From: Pelagihabitans sp963760375
GTDB taxonomy: Bacteria > Bacteroidota > Bacteroidia > Flavobacteriales > Flavobacteriaceae
Assembly: GCA_963760375.1 (NCBI GenBank)
Contig: CAVXCS010000006.1
Span: 62,001 to 126,000 of the forward strand
Length of the DNA stretch: 64,000 bases
Reading direction: 5' to 3'
The translations under genes and the position numbers were made by a program. Numbering within the stretch: position 1 is the first letter of the stretch; the number at the start of each line of letters is the position of its first letter. The notes beneath the pieces were generated by a model. The model saw only the letters and a program-made list of their open reading frames with translations. It did not search any database and was not told the origin of the DNA. This document shows positions 53,770 through 62,230 of this stretch, one piece after another.

Positions 53770-53914
53770 AACAGAAATTTGCAGTTACACCCATACTAAA
53801 TCATGTTCGTTAGAAGCCCACTCAGTTCAAAAAGGCTATGCCACCCGTTTCGCCTCGGTTATTTGTCAAATCGATCAATAAATCAAAATCCCCTAATCCT
53901 TTATTCAAAATAAC

Positions 53915-54595
53915 TTGGGCATCATCTTAAACAACCGCAGCGAAACAGACACTAAAACCATCCATTTTACCCTGGTTGGATCAAAAGATCTTTTGCTGAT
54001 TTTCACAAGAAATCCTGAATTGGGCAAATGCAAGACCCGGCTTGCGGCAACCATAGGGGACGTCGCCGCCTTGGAAATCTATCAATTTTTATTGCAGCAT
54101 ACCGCTAAAATTACGGAGCATCTCCCTATGGCAAAGCACGTGTATTACTCTGAAAACATATGGGAGAACGATGTTTGGGACGATACCATTTATGCCAAAA
54201 AACTACAGCAGGGAACCGATTTGGGAATCCGAATGGCCAATGCTTTCTTGGAAGGCCTGGAAGGGGGTTTTGAGAAAATTTGCATCATCGGAAGCGACAA
54301 TTACGACTTAACCCAGCAGGATATCGAACAGGCATATTCAGCCTTGGACGACAACGATTTTGTGATCGGGCCTGCCCTTGACGGGGGTTATTATCTATTG
54401 GGACTGAAAAAATGGGCTCCCAGACTTTTCAGGAACAAAGAATGGGGCACGGCGAACGTATTGGAGGCGACCTTGAACGATTTAAAATCTGAAAAGGTCT
54501 ATCTCTTAAGTGCCAAAAATGATATTGACACCTTCGAGGATATCAAAGGCCAAAAAATTTTCAGCCCTTTTATAAAACATATGGAGAATGACTAA
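53915..54595 (+). CDS. TIGR04282-family (arsenosugar-type) nucleotidyl/glycosyl transferase
   Basis: The product of up to 226 residues has the DUF2064 fold: LLLIFTRNPELGKCKTRLA at the N-terminus, CIIGSDNYDLTQQDIEQAYS with a metal Asp, and the nucleotide-binding loop FVIGPALDGGYYLLGL. The family is related to GT-A nucleotidyltransferases and is named for arsenosugar biosynthesis gene clusters, without direct proof of reaction. No ATG lies in front of the first conserved block: TTG at 53915 is the only usual codon, and it adds about 25 residues. The stop overlaps the next gene by 8 bp. Confidence 0.85.
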   Translation: MGIILNNRSETDTKTIHFTLVGSKDLLLIFTRNPELGKCKTRLAATIGDVAALEIYQFLLQHTAKITEHLPMAKHVYYSENIWENDVWDDTIYAKKLQQGTDLGIRMANAFLEGLEGGFEKICIIGSDNYDLTQQDIEQAYSALDDNDFVIGPALDGGYYLLGLKKWAPRLFRNKEWGTANVLEATLNDLKSEKVYLLSAKNDIDTFEDIKGQKIFSPFIKHMEND

Positions 54596-55403
54596 AAAAC
54601 AAATCGATGAATCCGTGGCCTATCTTAAAAACAAAGGTTTCGAGCAAGCCGAAATTGGGATCGTACTCGGTACCGGATTGGGCAAATTGGCAAAAAGCAT
54701 TGAAGATCGTATAGAGGCACACTACAACCATATTCCATACTTTCCGTTGGCCACAATGGAATTTCATTCGGGGAAGTTGGTGTTTGGCAGCCTTGAAGGC
54801 AAAAATGTAGTGGTGATGGAAGGCAGGTTCCATTTATACGAAGGTTATGATTTTGTGGATGTAACCTATCCCATCAGGGTAATGCATGCCCTGGGGATTC
54901 AAAAATTGTTCATTTCCAATGCAGCAGGTGCGGTAAACCTCGATTTTAAAAAAGGGGAGATCATGTTGATCACCGATCATATCAATTTGCAAGGCGGTTC
55001 CCCATTGGCATTCAAAAATGTGTCGGAGTTCGGTGAACGTTTTCTGGATATGGCAGATCCTTACGACAAGGAAATGGGCCAACGTTTGGGCGCCATCTCC
55101 AAACGGGAGGGTATTGTTTTGCATCGGGGCGTCTATGCTGCGGTCATCGGGCCACAGCTTGAAACAAGGGCAGAATATAGAATGTTGAAGATTGTGGGGG
55201 CCGATGCGGTGGGCATGAGTACGGTACCGGAAGTGATCGTGGCGAATCATTTACGACTTCCGGTCGTAGCGGTCTCGGTTTTGACCGATGAGTGCGACCC
55301 AGATAACCTTCAAGCGGTCGGTATCGATGAAATCATCGCAGTGGCCAATGCCGCGGAACCGGATATGATACGTTTATTCAAGGCCTTGCTAAGGGAATTA
55401 TAA
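54588..55403 (+). CDS. Purine nucleoside phosphorylase, with an adenosine-type substitution
   Basis: The 271-residue trimeric-type phosphorylase splits purine nucleosides with phosphate. Motifs are GIVLGTGLGKLAKSI (phosphate loop), HLYEGYD, IFLISNAAGAV-type core (LFISNAAGAVNLDF) and GADAVGMSTVPEVIVANH. Base recognition keeps the Glu equivalent of human E201 (E192 in GPQLETRAE), but the residue at the human N243 position is Asp (D234 in SVLTDECDPDN). In the human enzyme N243D is known to favour adenosine. It sits between two arsenosugar-type transferases, where loss of adenine from a nucleoside intermediate is expected. Confidence 0.95.
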   Translation: MTKKQIDESVAYLKNKGFEQAEIGIVLGTGLGKLAKSIEDRIEAHYNHIPYFPLATMEFHSGKLVFGSLEGKNVVVMEGRFHLYEGYDFVDVTYPIRVMHALGIQKLFISNAAGAVNLDFKKGEIMLITDHINLQGGSPLAFKNVSEFGERFLDMADPYDKEMGQRLGAISKREGIVLHRGVYAAVIGPQLETRAEYRMLKIVGADAVGMSTVPEVIVANHLRLPVVAVSVLTDECDPDNLQAVGIDEIIAVANAAEPDMIRLFKALLREL

Positions 55404-55468
55404 ACAGGCTGCCTCATGGAGCGCCAATACAATTTTGCAACTCCAATTTTATAAAATCAACCTTTAAA

Positions 55469-56158
55469 ATGAAGATTTCGGTAATCATTCCCGTGCTCAA
55501 TGAATCGGCCATCATCGCAGATACACTAACCCGAATCAAGGAAAACAGCAGTGCTCGATATATCGAAGAGATCATTGTGGTCGATGGCGGCAGCGAAGAC
55601 CGTACGGCAGAAATTGCTTTGGCGTTCGGGGTACGGGTCATCCCATCGGAAAAAGGCCGCGCCAAACAGTTGAACAAAGGTGCCCAAGAGGCGAAAGGGG
55701 AAATCCATTATTTTTTACATGCAGACACCGTTCCCCCCAAGGACTTCGACCAAAGTATACTTGAGGCCGTTGGCGTTGGCCATCTTGTAGGATGCTTTCA
55801 GATGAAATTCGATAGCCAGAGTCGCTTTTTGGGATTCTTCGCATGGTTCACCAGGGTCAATGTTCGACTATGCAGGGGAGGCGATCAATCGCTGTTTATC
55901 ACAAAGTCCCTTTTTAATAAATCGGGGGGATATAATGAAGATTATCTCATATTCGAGGACAATGAGTTCATCGGTCGTTTGTATAGGATGACGGCCTTCA
56001 AGATCCTACCTAGGCATGTGAAAACCTCCGCGAGAAGATACGAAAAGCGGGGTGAGGTTCGCCTGCAATATTATTTCGGGATGATACATCTTAAAAATTA
56101 TCTGGGCGCCGGACCTCAGCAACTCTACGATTACTACCGTCGCAAGATTTTAATTTAA
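55469..56158 (+). CDS. TIGR04283-family arsenosugar-type glycosyltransferase (GT2)
   Basis: The 229-residue GT2 enzyme has the GT-A start ISVIIPVLNESAIIADTL, the nucleotide site EIIVVDGGSEDRTAEIA, and HYFLHADTVPPKDFD with the DxD-like metal motif. The C-terminal part carries YNEDYLIFEDNEFIGRLYR. TIGR04283 members are grouped with arsenosugar clusters by genomic context. It lies 65 bp after the phosphorylase gene, and no ArsM or radical-SAM ArsS gene is within the window. Confidence 0.9.
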   Translation: MKISVIIPVLNESAIIADTLTRIKENSSARYIEEIIVVDGGSEDRTAEIALAFGVRVIPSEKGRAKQLNKGAQEAKGEIHYFLHADTVPPKDFDQSILEAVGVGHLVGCFQMKFDSQSRFLGFFAWFTRVNVRLCRGGDQSLFITKSLFNKSGGYNEDYLIFEDNEFIGRLYRMTAFKILPRHVKTSARRYEKRGEVRLQYYFGMIHLKNYLGAGPQQLYDYYRRKILI

Positions 56159-56177
56159 ATCCGAAGAAGGCCGCGTT

Positions 56178-57281
56178 TTATTTTTCCTCAAAATCGAGCA
56201 AAACCCCTTCGGAAATCCACTTGGCAAGGGCCTGACGGTTATCGGGATCGAGAATGCGCCTTTGGTCCTTGGTGTTCGTGATGTTGCCAATTTCGATGAA
56301 GGTCATTGCAGGGTGGGTCTTTTTGACCAGATACAAGGAAGTCCTGTCTTCAAAAGTGCCGGAATAATTGCGATTCGGCTGGTACTTTTTGTAGTTCATT
56401 TCAAAAGTCTTGTGGATGCTTTCGGCCAATTTCTTTCCATTTTTGCTCTTCTCATGGTGGTAAAAGAAAACGTCGATGTTTTGGCCCTTGCTACGGCTAT
56501 CGACATGTGTAACGATCAATCGTTGGTATTTCCCTTTGTTTTCCGCGTAAAGTTCATTGACAATATCGACCCGTTGTTTAAGGCGCGCCACTTGGTTCAA
56601 TGGGATGGGCTCGTTCGGATAGGCGACCTCGTCCTGATCCATTTCGAGGATACGTTCGTCACGGATGCCATCGTTCCCGTCCCTGATGATCACATATACG
56701 GTAGCCCCATGTGACAGGAGTTCCTTGGCCAACCGAAGGGTGACATCATAGGCGTATTCATCTTCTGATATCGCCTTTCCGGCATAATTCGCCATCGCGC
56801 CAGGATCCGGACCGCCATGGCCGGAAATGAGATAATAAACATTCCCCTTAAGACGTTCGCTTTTCATGGTAACCAAGGCATGCAGCTCTCCGAAGATGGG
56901 AAATGATAATGTATTCTTCTTATGACCGACATCGGACATAGTAGGAACCGAATCGGCCGGCAAAAGGCTATCTTCCTTTATCAATGGAATTTTGTAGTCG
57001 CGTCCTTCGTATAAATGGATACTGTCTCGTAAATTATCCGCATTGAGGGCGATAAACTCATTGTAGGTTTCATAAGGGTTGACCCCTTGCTTTCTCAATA
57101 AGGATAGGATACCGTCTCCTTTCTCCGCCTTCACCCGTATCAAGCTGTTTTGGGCATTGGCCCAATTGGTCATCCAAAAAGCGAGCAACAAAAAGAACAA
57201 ACCAGAATACCTTCCCTTCCCGTGCATCATTGAGAAGCAGTTTTCGCGTTGATCCGCAGTCCCGTCTTGTTTTTTATTCAT
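56178..57281 (-). CDS. LysM-type N-acetylmuramoyl-L-alanine amidase (active copy)
   Basis: The 367-residue product has an N-terminal hydrophobic signal region (about residues 26-43) and a LysM-like repeat (KAEKGDGILSLLRKQGVNPY to YEGRDYKIP). The Amidase_3 domain has H155 (ISGHGGPDPGA), E175 (EDEYAYDV), H259 (RLIVTHVDS) and catalytic E330 (FIEIGNITN), so the zinc site is complete. It cuts the bond between MurNAc and L-Ala. The ATG at 57281 overlaps the stop of the upstream paralog by 8 bp. A start at 57329 would lie deep in that gene and give no better signal. Confidence 0.92.
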   Translation of the reverse strand: MNKKQDGTADQRENCFSMMHGKGRYSGLFFLLLAFWMTNWANAQNSLIRVKAEKGDGILSLLRKQGVNPYETYNEFIALNADNLRDSIHLYEGRDYKIPLIKEDSLLPADSVPTMSDVGHKKNTLSFPIFGELHALVTMKSERLKGNVYYLISGHGGPDPGAMANYAGKAISEDEYAYDVTLRLAKELLSHGATVYVIIRDGNDGIRDERILEMDQDEVAYPNEPIPLNQVARLKQRVDIVNELYAENKGKYQRLIVTHVDSRSKGQNIDVFFYHHEKSKNGKKLAESIHKTFEMNYKKYQPNRNYSGTFEDRTSLYLVKKTHPAMTFIEIGNITNTKDQRRILDPDNRQALAKWISEGVLLDFEEK

Positions 57282-58236
57282 TATCCTGGAAATCAAGTTT
57301 GGAATAATCAGTAAAGATACCGTTGGCAATCAAGTCAGCCAGATTTTTCTTATTAGAGGTGACTTTCAATGTGGGATTATTGCTTAGCTTTTTGCCAAAT
57401 TCAATATAGATCAGGCTTGGCAACATATTCTTGGCGAACAAAATATTTTGGGTGTCCGTAAAAACCGATGAATATGCCGCTGCCGACTTTATGGCGACAT
57501 TCTTTTTCCCAATGGTCTTAATCATACTTTCCGACAATCTTTGCCCATCCTTGCTGCCTTCTTCATGATAGATGGTAGCTTCCAATTCTGCAAGTTCGGG
57601 TGCTTCCTGCGATTTGATGATCAACAGTCTTTGATACTTGCCATTGTGCATCAAATACCTTTTGTTGACGATGCTGACCAATTCGTTCAATTCCAGGGAA
57701 TTGCCCAAACTTTCCCGGAAGACATAAACCCTGGCCCCACTTTGCAGTAGCTTTCGCGCAACAAGTTTGGCGACTTCATCCTCGGTGCCGCCTGCCCCTT
57801 TTTCCGCATTCGTCGGGACTTGGACCATTTGATTGGAAACCAAATAGTAGACGGTGTTTTGCAGCAAACTGTCTTTCTTTTTAAGGGTTTCAAGCTCCGC
57901 CCCAAAGATCGGCGTTTCGTCACCGGATGGCAATGCGATGAAAGAACCCATATTCTTAAAGGAGTCGGGAGCTTCCGGAAGCAGGTATTCCGTCCCTATT
58001 ACCAAACGGCTGCCGTCCTTGAGTCTGTCTTTATTCAGTTGAATGAAGGCTTCATAGTATTTTACGACATCGATCCCTTCTTTTCGGAGTACCGAAAAAA
58101 TCCCGTCCCCATCCTTGGCCACCACGGTTTGCAGGGCATCTTGGGCAACCATGGCCGGCAGCGCCATCAACGTTAAAATTGCAAAACATAGCCAAAATTT
58201 AGAGTTATTGAACACCATGGGTCGTTTATAATTCAT
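57274..58236 (-). CDS. Paralog of the LysM-amidase that has lost its zinc histidines
   Basis: The product of about 320 residues has a signal peptide (ending near PAMVAQ) and the same LysM-like unit (KDGDGIFSVLRKEGIDVVKYYEAFIQLNKD region). In the amidase domain, H155 and H259 of the next protein correspond to Q136 (YLVSNQMV) and K208 (YQRLLIIK), while E154 and E279 remain. Zinc binding and hydrolysis are unlikely. A tandem duplication of the downstream gene is the simplest origin; a regulator, scaffold or wall-binding role is inference. The start could be 58236 or 58218. Confidence 0.85.
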   Translation of the reverse strand: MNYKRPMVFNNSKFWLCFAILTLMALPAMVAQDALQTVVAKDGDGIFSVLRKEGIDVVKYYEAFIQLNKDRLKDGSRLVIGTEYLLPEAPDSFKNMGSFIALPSGDETPIFGAELETLKKKDSLLQNTVYYLVSNQMVQVPTNAEKGAGGTEDEVAKLVARKLLQSGARVYVFRESLGNSLELNELVSIVNKRYLMHNGKYQRLLIIKSQEAPELAELEATIYHEEGSKDGQRLSESMIKTIGKKNVAIKSAAAYSSVFTDTQNILFAKNMLPSLIYIEFGKKLSNNPTLKVTSNKKNLADLIANGIFTDYSKLDFQDNE

Positions 58237-58459
58237 AGGGTAAGCACGATGGAAATGGGCACCATCCATAAACAAAATTAACCAACCCATGGGAAATGCG
58301 AAAGCGTAATACAAAATTTAGTTCAAAAGGCATGTCGCGGATGGTCTCTGAAAAAAACCGATTCCCTCCCTATGGATTAAAACGGTATTCCAAAAGAAGG
58401 GCCTATATTTACAAGACCACTTTACTACCCGATGAACAATCACCAAAAAACACATTGCA

Positions 58460-58951
58460 ATGAAAATTAATTTTGTGATCAATGGCCAACCTAAGACGGT
58501 GGACGTCGATGGCGACACCCCACTGCTTTGGGTCGTTCGGGATGTTCTCGATCTCAAAGGCTCGAAATTTGGTTGTGGGCAGGCGGCCTGTGGTGCCTGT
58601 ACCCTGTTGATGGAAGGGGAAGCCCTGAGATCCTGTAGCTATCCTGTAAAATTCGCCGAAGGCAAAAAGATCGTTACCGTGGAAGGACTTGGTTCGGAAG
58701 CACGGATACACCCGGTACAACAGGCGTGGATAGAAGAAATCGTTCCCCAATGTGGCTATTGCCAACCCGGATTTATGATGGCCACCGCAGCGCTCCTGCT
58801 TCGAAATCCAAATCCAACCGACAAGGATATCGACGACAACATAACCAATGTGTGCCGCTGTGGCACCTATTATCGAATGCGCAAGGCGATCCACCGGGCC
58901 AGCGAAATTCAGAACAATATCGAAACCACTTTAGAAAAACCTTCCACTTAA
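58460..58951 (+). CDS. (2Fe-2S) subunit of a two-subunit molybdenum hydroxylase (IorA-like)
   Basis: The 163-residue subunit carries both iron-sulfur clusters of the xanthine-oxidase family. The plant-type cluster uses C39, C44, C47 and C59 (GCGQAACGACTLL and RSCS); the second uses C98, C101, C132 and C134 (QCGYCQPG and CRCGTYYRM). No FAD subunit is encoded nearby, so electrons likely pass to a cytochrome or quinone as in isoquinoline oxidoreductase. The large subunit gene starts 1 bp after the stop. Confidence 0.96.
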   Translation: MKINFVINGQPKTVDVDGDTPLLWVVRDVLDLKGSKFGCGQAACGACTLLMEGEALRSCSYPVKFAEGKKIVTVEGLGSEARIHPVQQAWIEEIVPQCGYCQPGFMMATAALLLRNPNPTDKDIDDNITNVCRCGTYYRMRKAIHRASEIQNNIETTLEKPST

Positions 58952-58952
58952 G

Positions 58953-61121
58953 ATGAACAAGGAAAACAAAGGTATTTCGCGGCGAAGATTTATTGTGCGC
59001 ACTGCATTGGGCGGTACAGCGGTGGTCTTGGGCACGACCTATTTGGCCCGTAACCCGATAAGAAGAAAAATAGCGGAGATGGTGAATACCGCGGAATCGC
59101 CCTATCTGGGAAATACCGATGACCCAACCATATGGTTCGAAGTACGTGCCGACAATACCGTGTTATTTCATTGTCCCAAAGTTGAAATGGGCCAAGGTAC
59201 CTTTACGGGCCTGGCCCAAATTGCCGCTGACGAACTGGATGTTGATTTTGGGATGATGACCGTGGTCCATGCTGCTACCGCATCCGGAAATATCGACAGT
59301 TTCGGTACAGGGGGCAGCACCTCCATATCAAGTCTCTGGGAACCGCTCCGGGAACTCGCGGCGACCATGCGGGAAATGATCAAATTGGAAGCGGCCAAAA
59401 AAATGGGGGCCGACCCCGCTTTGCTGACCACCGCAGCAGGCATCGTTTCGGCAAATGGAAAAACGATGACCTACGGAGAGGCAGTGCAGGGCGTCCCCGA
59501 ATGGGAAGTGCCGAAAACACCCCCGTTAAAATCGATCAAGGACTATAAGTTCATTGGAAAACCACTGCCTAGGGTCGATTTAAAAGATAAAGTACTGGGA
59601 GTTCCGATATTTGGAATGGATGCCAGTATGCCAGGAATGCTCTATGGATCGGTGGTAAGGCCAACGCAAATAGGGGCCAAATTCAAAGGTGCCGATATCG
59701 CTGAAGCGGAAAAGATGCCCGGTGTGGTGAAGGTGGTATTGGAAAAGGACTTTGTCGGGGTCATCGCCACTTCAAGAACGGAAGCCGAAAACGCCAAAAA
59801 AGCGGTCAAAGTATCCTGGGAGGTTGATAAAATATGGCAATCGGAAGACATTGCAAACATGATTAAAGTGGGACAGGGCACCCCCCATATCATTCAAAAG
59901 AATGGCGATGCGGAAGAAATGCTAAAGGGCGATGCAGGTTTGATCTATGCCGAATATACCAGTCCGATTGGCGCCCATGCCCAGATGGAACCGAACGGCA
60001 CGGTTGCCTTTGTGGAAGATCAAAAAGCCACCCTCATGATGTCTACACAGGTCATCGATTTAACAAGGAAAGAAGTTGCCGATCGACTGGGCTTCAAGAA
60101 AGAACAGGTCAACCTGATCCCCACCTTTCTTGGCGGGGGATTCGGGAGAAGGTTGCATACCCCGAACGCCGTTCAGGCAGCGGTAATGTCAAAAGCTGTT
60201 GGAAAACCGGTCAAGTGTTTTTTCAACCGACAGGAAGAGTTCCAGAACGATACCTTCAGGCCGCCTACCCATCACGTATTAAAGGCAAAATTGGGCGAGG
60301 ATGGTCAGATAAAGGCCTTTGAGCACAATGTTTCAAGCGGGGATGTGATGCTGGGATCGCCCTTATTGCCTGCCATTGCCGGCATGATTACGGGATCCGA
60401 TGTGGGCGCCTGGCGCGGGGGCATGATCCAATATGGAAAAATACCCCATTACCGGGCCATTTCCTGGCGTGTAAAACTGCCTTTTGCCACGAGCTGGTGG
60501 CGCAGTCTGGGCCTTTTGGCGAACACCTTCGCCATTGAAAGTTTCATGGACGAATTGGCGTTGAAGGCCGGCAAAGACCCCGTACAGTTCCGTCTCGGCC
60601 AAATCCAGGATGATGAACGGGGGCACCGTTTAAAAGAGGTCATCAAGGCGGCGGCAAAACAAGCGAACTGGAAAGACGAAGTGGTCAATGGCAGGGCAAT
60701 GGGATTTGCGGCTTCCACCGATGTCAATACCCCGGTGGCACAGGTGGTCGAAGTCTCCATTGAGGAAGGGGAAATAAAGGTACATAAGGTAACCTGTGCC
60801 ATCGATCCCGGATTGGCGATCAATCCTGATCAGATCAGGGCGCAATGTGAGGGATGCATCATGATGGGGATGAGCGCAGCCCTATTCGAACAGATGTATG
60901 TTCAGGACGGTCAATTACAGCCGATCATTTATGGCCCCTATAAAATGGCACTGATGAAGCATGCGCCCAAAGAAATCGATGTGGTGATCCTGCAAAATGC
61001 GGAGAAGCCGGGCGGTGTAGGGGAACCTCCTTTAGGGCCCATAGGTGCGGCCATTGCAAATGCGGTTTTTAGGTTGACAGGGAAGCGGTTAAGGTCGATG
61101 CCTCTGACCCTTTCGCAATAA
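58953..61121 (+). CDS. Molybdopterin-binding subunit of a two-subunit hydroxylase (IorB-like)
   Basis: The 722-residue subunit binds the molybdopterin cofactor. A twin-arginine signal (ISRRRFIVRTALGGTAVVLG) shows export in folded form. Aldehyde oxidase/xanthine dehydrogenase motifs include CPKVEMGQGTFTGLAQIAAD, the substrate-channel block LGGGFGRRLHTPNAVQAAVM, and the catalytic base in PGGVGEPPLGPIGAAIANAV. The reaction is a hydroxylation of an aldehyde or N-heterocycle, but the substrate cannot be named. It forms a complete pair with the upstream (2Fe-2S) gene. Confidence 0.95.
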   Translation: MNKENKGISRRRFIVRTALGGTAVVLGTTYLARNPIRRKIAEMVNTAESPYLGNTDDPTIWFEVRADNTVLFHCPKVEMGQGTFTGLAQIAADELDVDFGMMTVVHAATASGNIDSFGTGGSTSISSLWEPLRELAATMREMIKLEAAKKMGADPALLTTAAGIVSANGKTMTYGEAVQGVPEWEVPKTPPLKSIKDYKFIGKPLPRVDLKDKVLGVPIFGMDASMPGMLYGSVVRPTQIGAKFKGADIAEAEKMPGVVKVVLEKDFVGVIATSRTEAENAKKAVKVSWEVDKIWQSEDIANMIKVGQGTPHIIQKNGDAEEMLKGDAGLIYAEYTSPIGAHAQMEPNGTVAFVEDQKATLMMSTQVIDLTRKEVADRLGFKKEQVNLIPTFLGGGFGRRLHTPNAVQAAVMSKAVGKPVKCFFNRQEEFQNDTFRPPTHHVLKAKLGEDGQIKAFEHNVSSGDVMLGSPLLPAIAGMITGSDVGAWRGGMIQYGKIPHYRAISWRVKLPFATSWWRSLGLLANTFAIESFMDELALKAGKDPVQFRLGQIQDDERGHRLKEVIKAAAKQANWKDEVVNGRAMGFAASTDVNTPVAQVVEVSIEEGEIKVHKVTCAIDPGLAINPDQIRAQCEGCIMMGMSAALFEQMYVQDGQLQPIIYGPYKMALMKHAPKEIDVVILQNAEKPGGVGEPPLGPIGAAIANAVFRLTGKRLRSMPLTLSQ

Positions 61122-61138
61122 CAAGAAGCCTTCCAACT

Positions 61139-62143
61139 TTATCGGTTGCGTTTATAATATTGCCCGATCACCGCTTCGGCGGGTTTGTTTTGGGGCGTGA
61201 ACTGATTGTCATTGGCACCCCCAGCCTTTTGGTGCTCAATAAACCATTTCCAAACATAACCTCCGGCGAACCATTCTTCGGTCCAAAATTCCTCCATGAT
61301 CGCTTTGGTAGCGTTCACCTGGGCTTCCAGGTTCACGTTATCGATATCCCGATCCACCAACCAAGGTTTCTTGGCGGTATAGTCCATGCTACGGTATCCA
61401 AACTCGGTAAATAGCACGGGCTTGTTTTTTTCTTTGGCCAGAGCAGCTATGGAAGGTTTCCATCTTTGCCACCCGGTTCGGAGCTGTTCCACGGAGGGTG
61501 ATTTCTCATCGGATAAAGGAAAATAGGCGTCGATCCCGATATAATCGAGGTCATCCCAAAAAGTCGTCCGCTGGAATTCATCCCAGTTTGCGGCATAGGT
61601 CAATTTTCCCTTATATTCTTTACGTACCTTCTTGATGAGTGCTTTCCAATAGTCGGGCCGGTTCTTTACGAACTGTTCCAATTCCGTGCCTATGCAGAAT
61701 ATATCGGTATTTGTTTCCTGTGCCAGCTTCGCGTAGTTCAGGATGAATTTATCGTAGGAAGCCTCCAATGCCTTCCATTCTTCCTCCGACTTCATCGATA
61801 AGTGCCCGGTGAAGGAGCCGCGCCAAATCCAAATCTGAGGTTTCAACATCACTTTTACACCATTGCCGTGCAACAATTCTACATACTGCTTGGCCCCTTT
61901 TTTGGTTTCCCCGTACCATTGTCGTTCGGTATCGAAAATAATTTCAGGGGAATCGACTTCCCTGATAAAGCCGAAAGGCATGATCGCGGCATGGTTGGCA
62001 TTCACCTTGGCCACCTCATCAACATGTTCTTGCAAAGCGGCTTCCCGAGAGGCGACGAAACTAACGCCATTGATCTTCTCGACGACCTGGCCCATACAGG
62101 AAAGCTGCAATAAACAAAGGAGTGACAATTTTACGGTTCTCAT
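61139..62143 (-). CDS. Exported GH113-like glycoside hydrolase
   Basis: The 334-residue product begins with a signal peptide with a Cys (LLCLLQLSCMGQ). A TIM-barrel of the GH113 beta-mannanase type follows. The likely acid/base is in CIGTELEQFV near residue 152, and the likely nucleophile in PVLFTEFGYRSMDY near 245; IWIWRGSFTGHLS and DDLDYIGIDAYFPL are conserved. Mannan is the expected but unproven substrate. It is convergent with the molybdenum hydroxylase genes. Confidence 0.88.
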   Translation of the reverse strand: MRTVKLSLLCLLQLSCMGQVVEKINGVSFVASREAALQEHVDEVAKVNANHAAIMPFGFIREVDSPEIIFDTERQWYGETKKGAKQYVELLHGNGVKVMLKPQIWIWRGSFTGHLSMKSEEEWKALEASYDKFILNYAKLAQETNTDIFCIGTELEQFVKNRPDYWKALIKKVRKEYKGKLTYAANWDEFQRTTFWDDLDYIGIDAYFPLSDEKSPSVEQLRTGWQRWKPSIAALAKEKNKPVLFTEFGYRSMDYTAKKPWLVDRDIDNVNLEAQVNATKAIMEEFWTEEWFAGGYVWKWFIEHQKAGGANDNQFTPQNKPAEAVIGQYYKRNR

Positions 62144-62230
62144 GGATGTCTCTTAACAGTCTAAAAATAATCTATTTAAACGAGCCCGAAAAAAATTAGA
62201 CCACGAGAATCATTGAATTGCCCAAGGGCC

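Noticed and set aside
53803..53913. A 36-codon frame between the rhodanese and TIGR04282 genes
   Set aside because: Composition is irregular and no motif is visible; it is more likely untranslated spacer or the scar of a lost gene.
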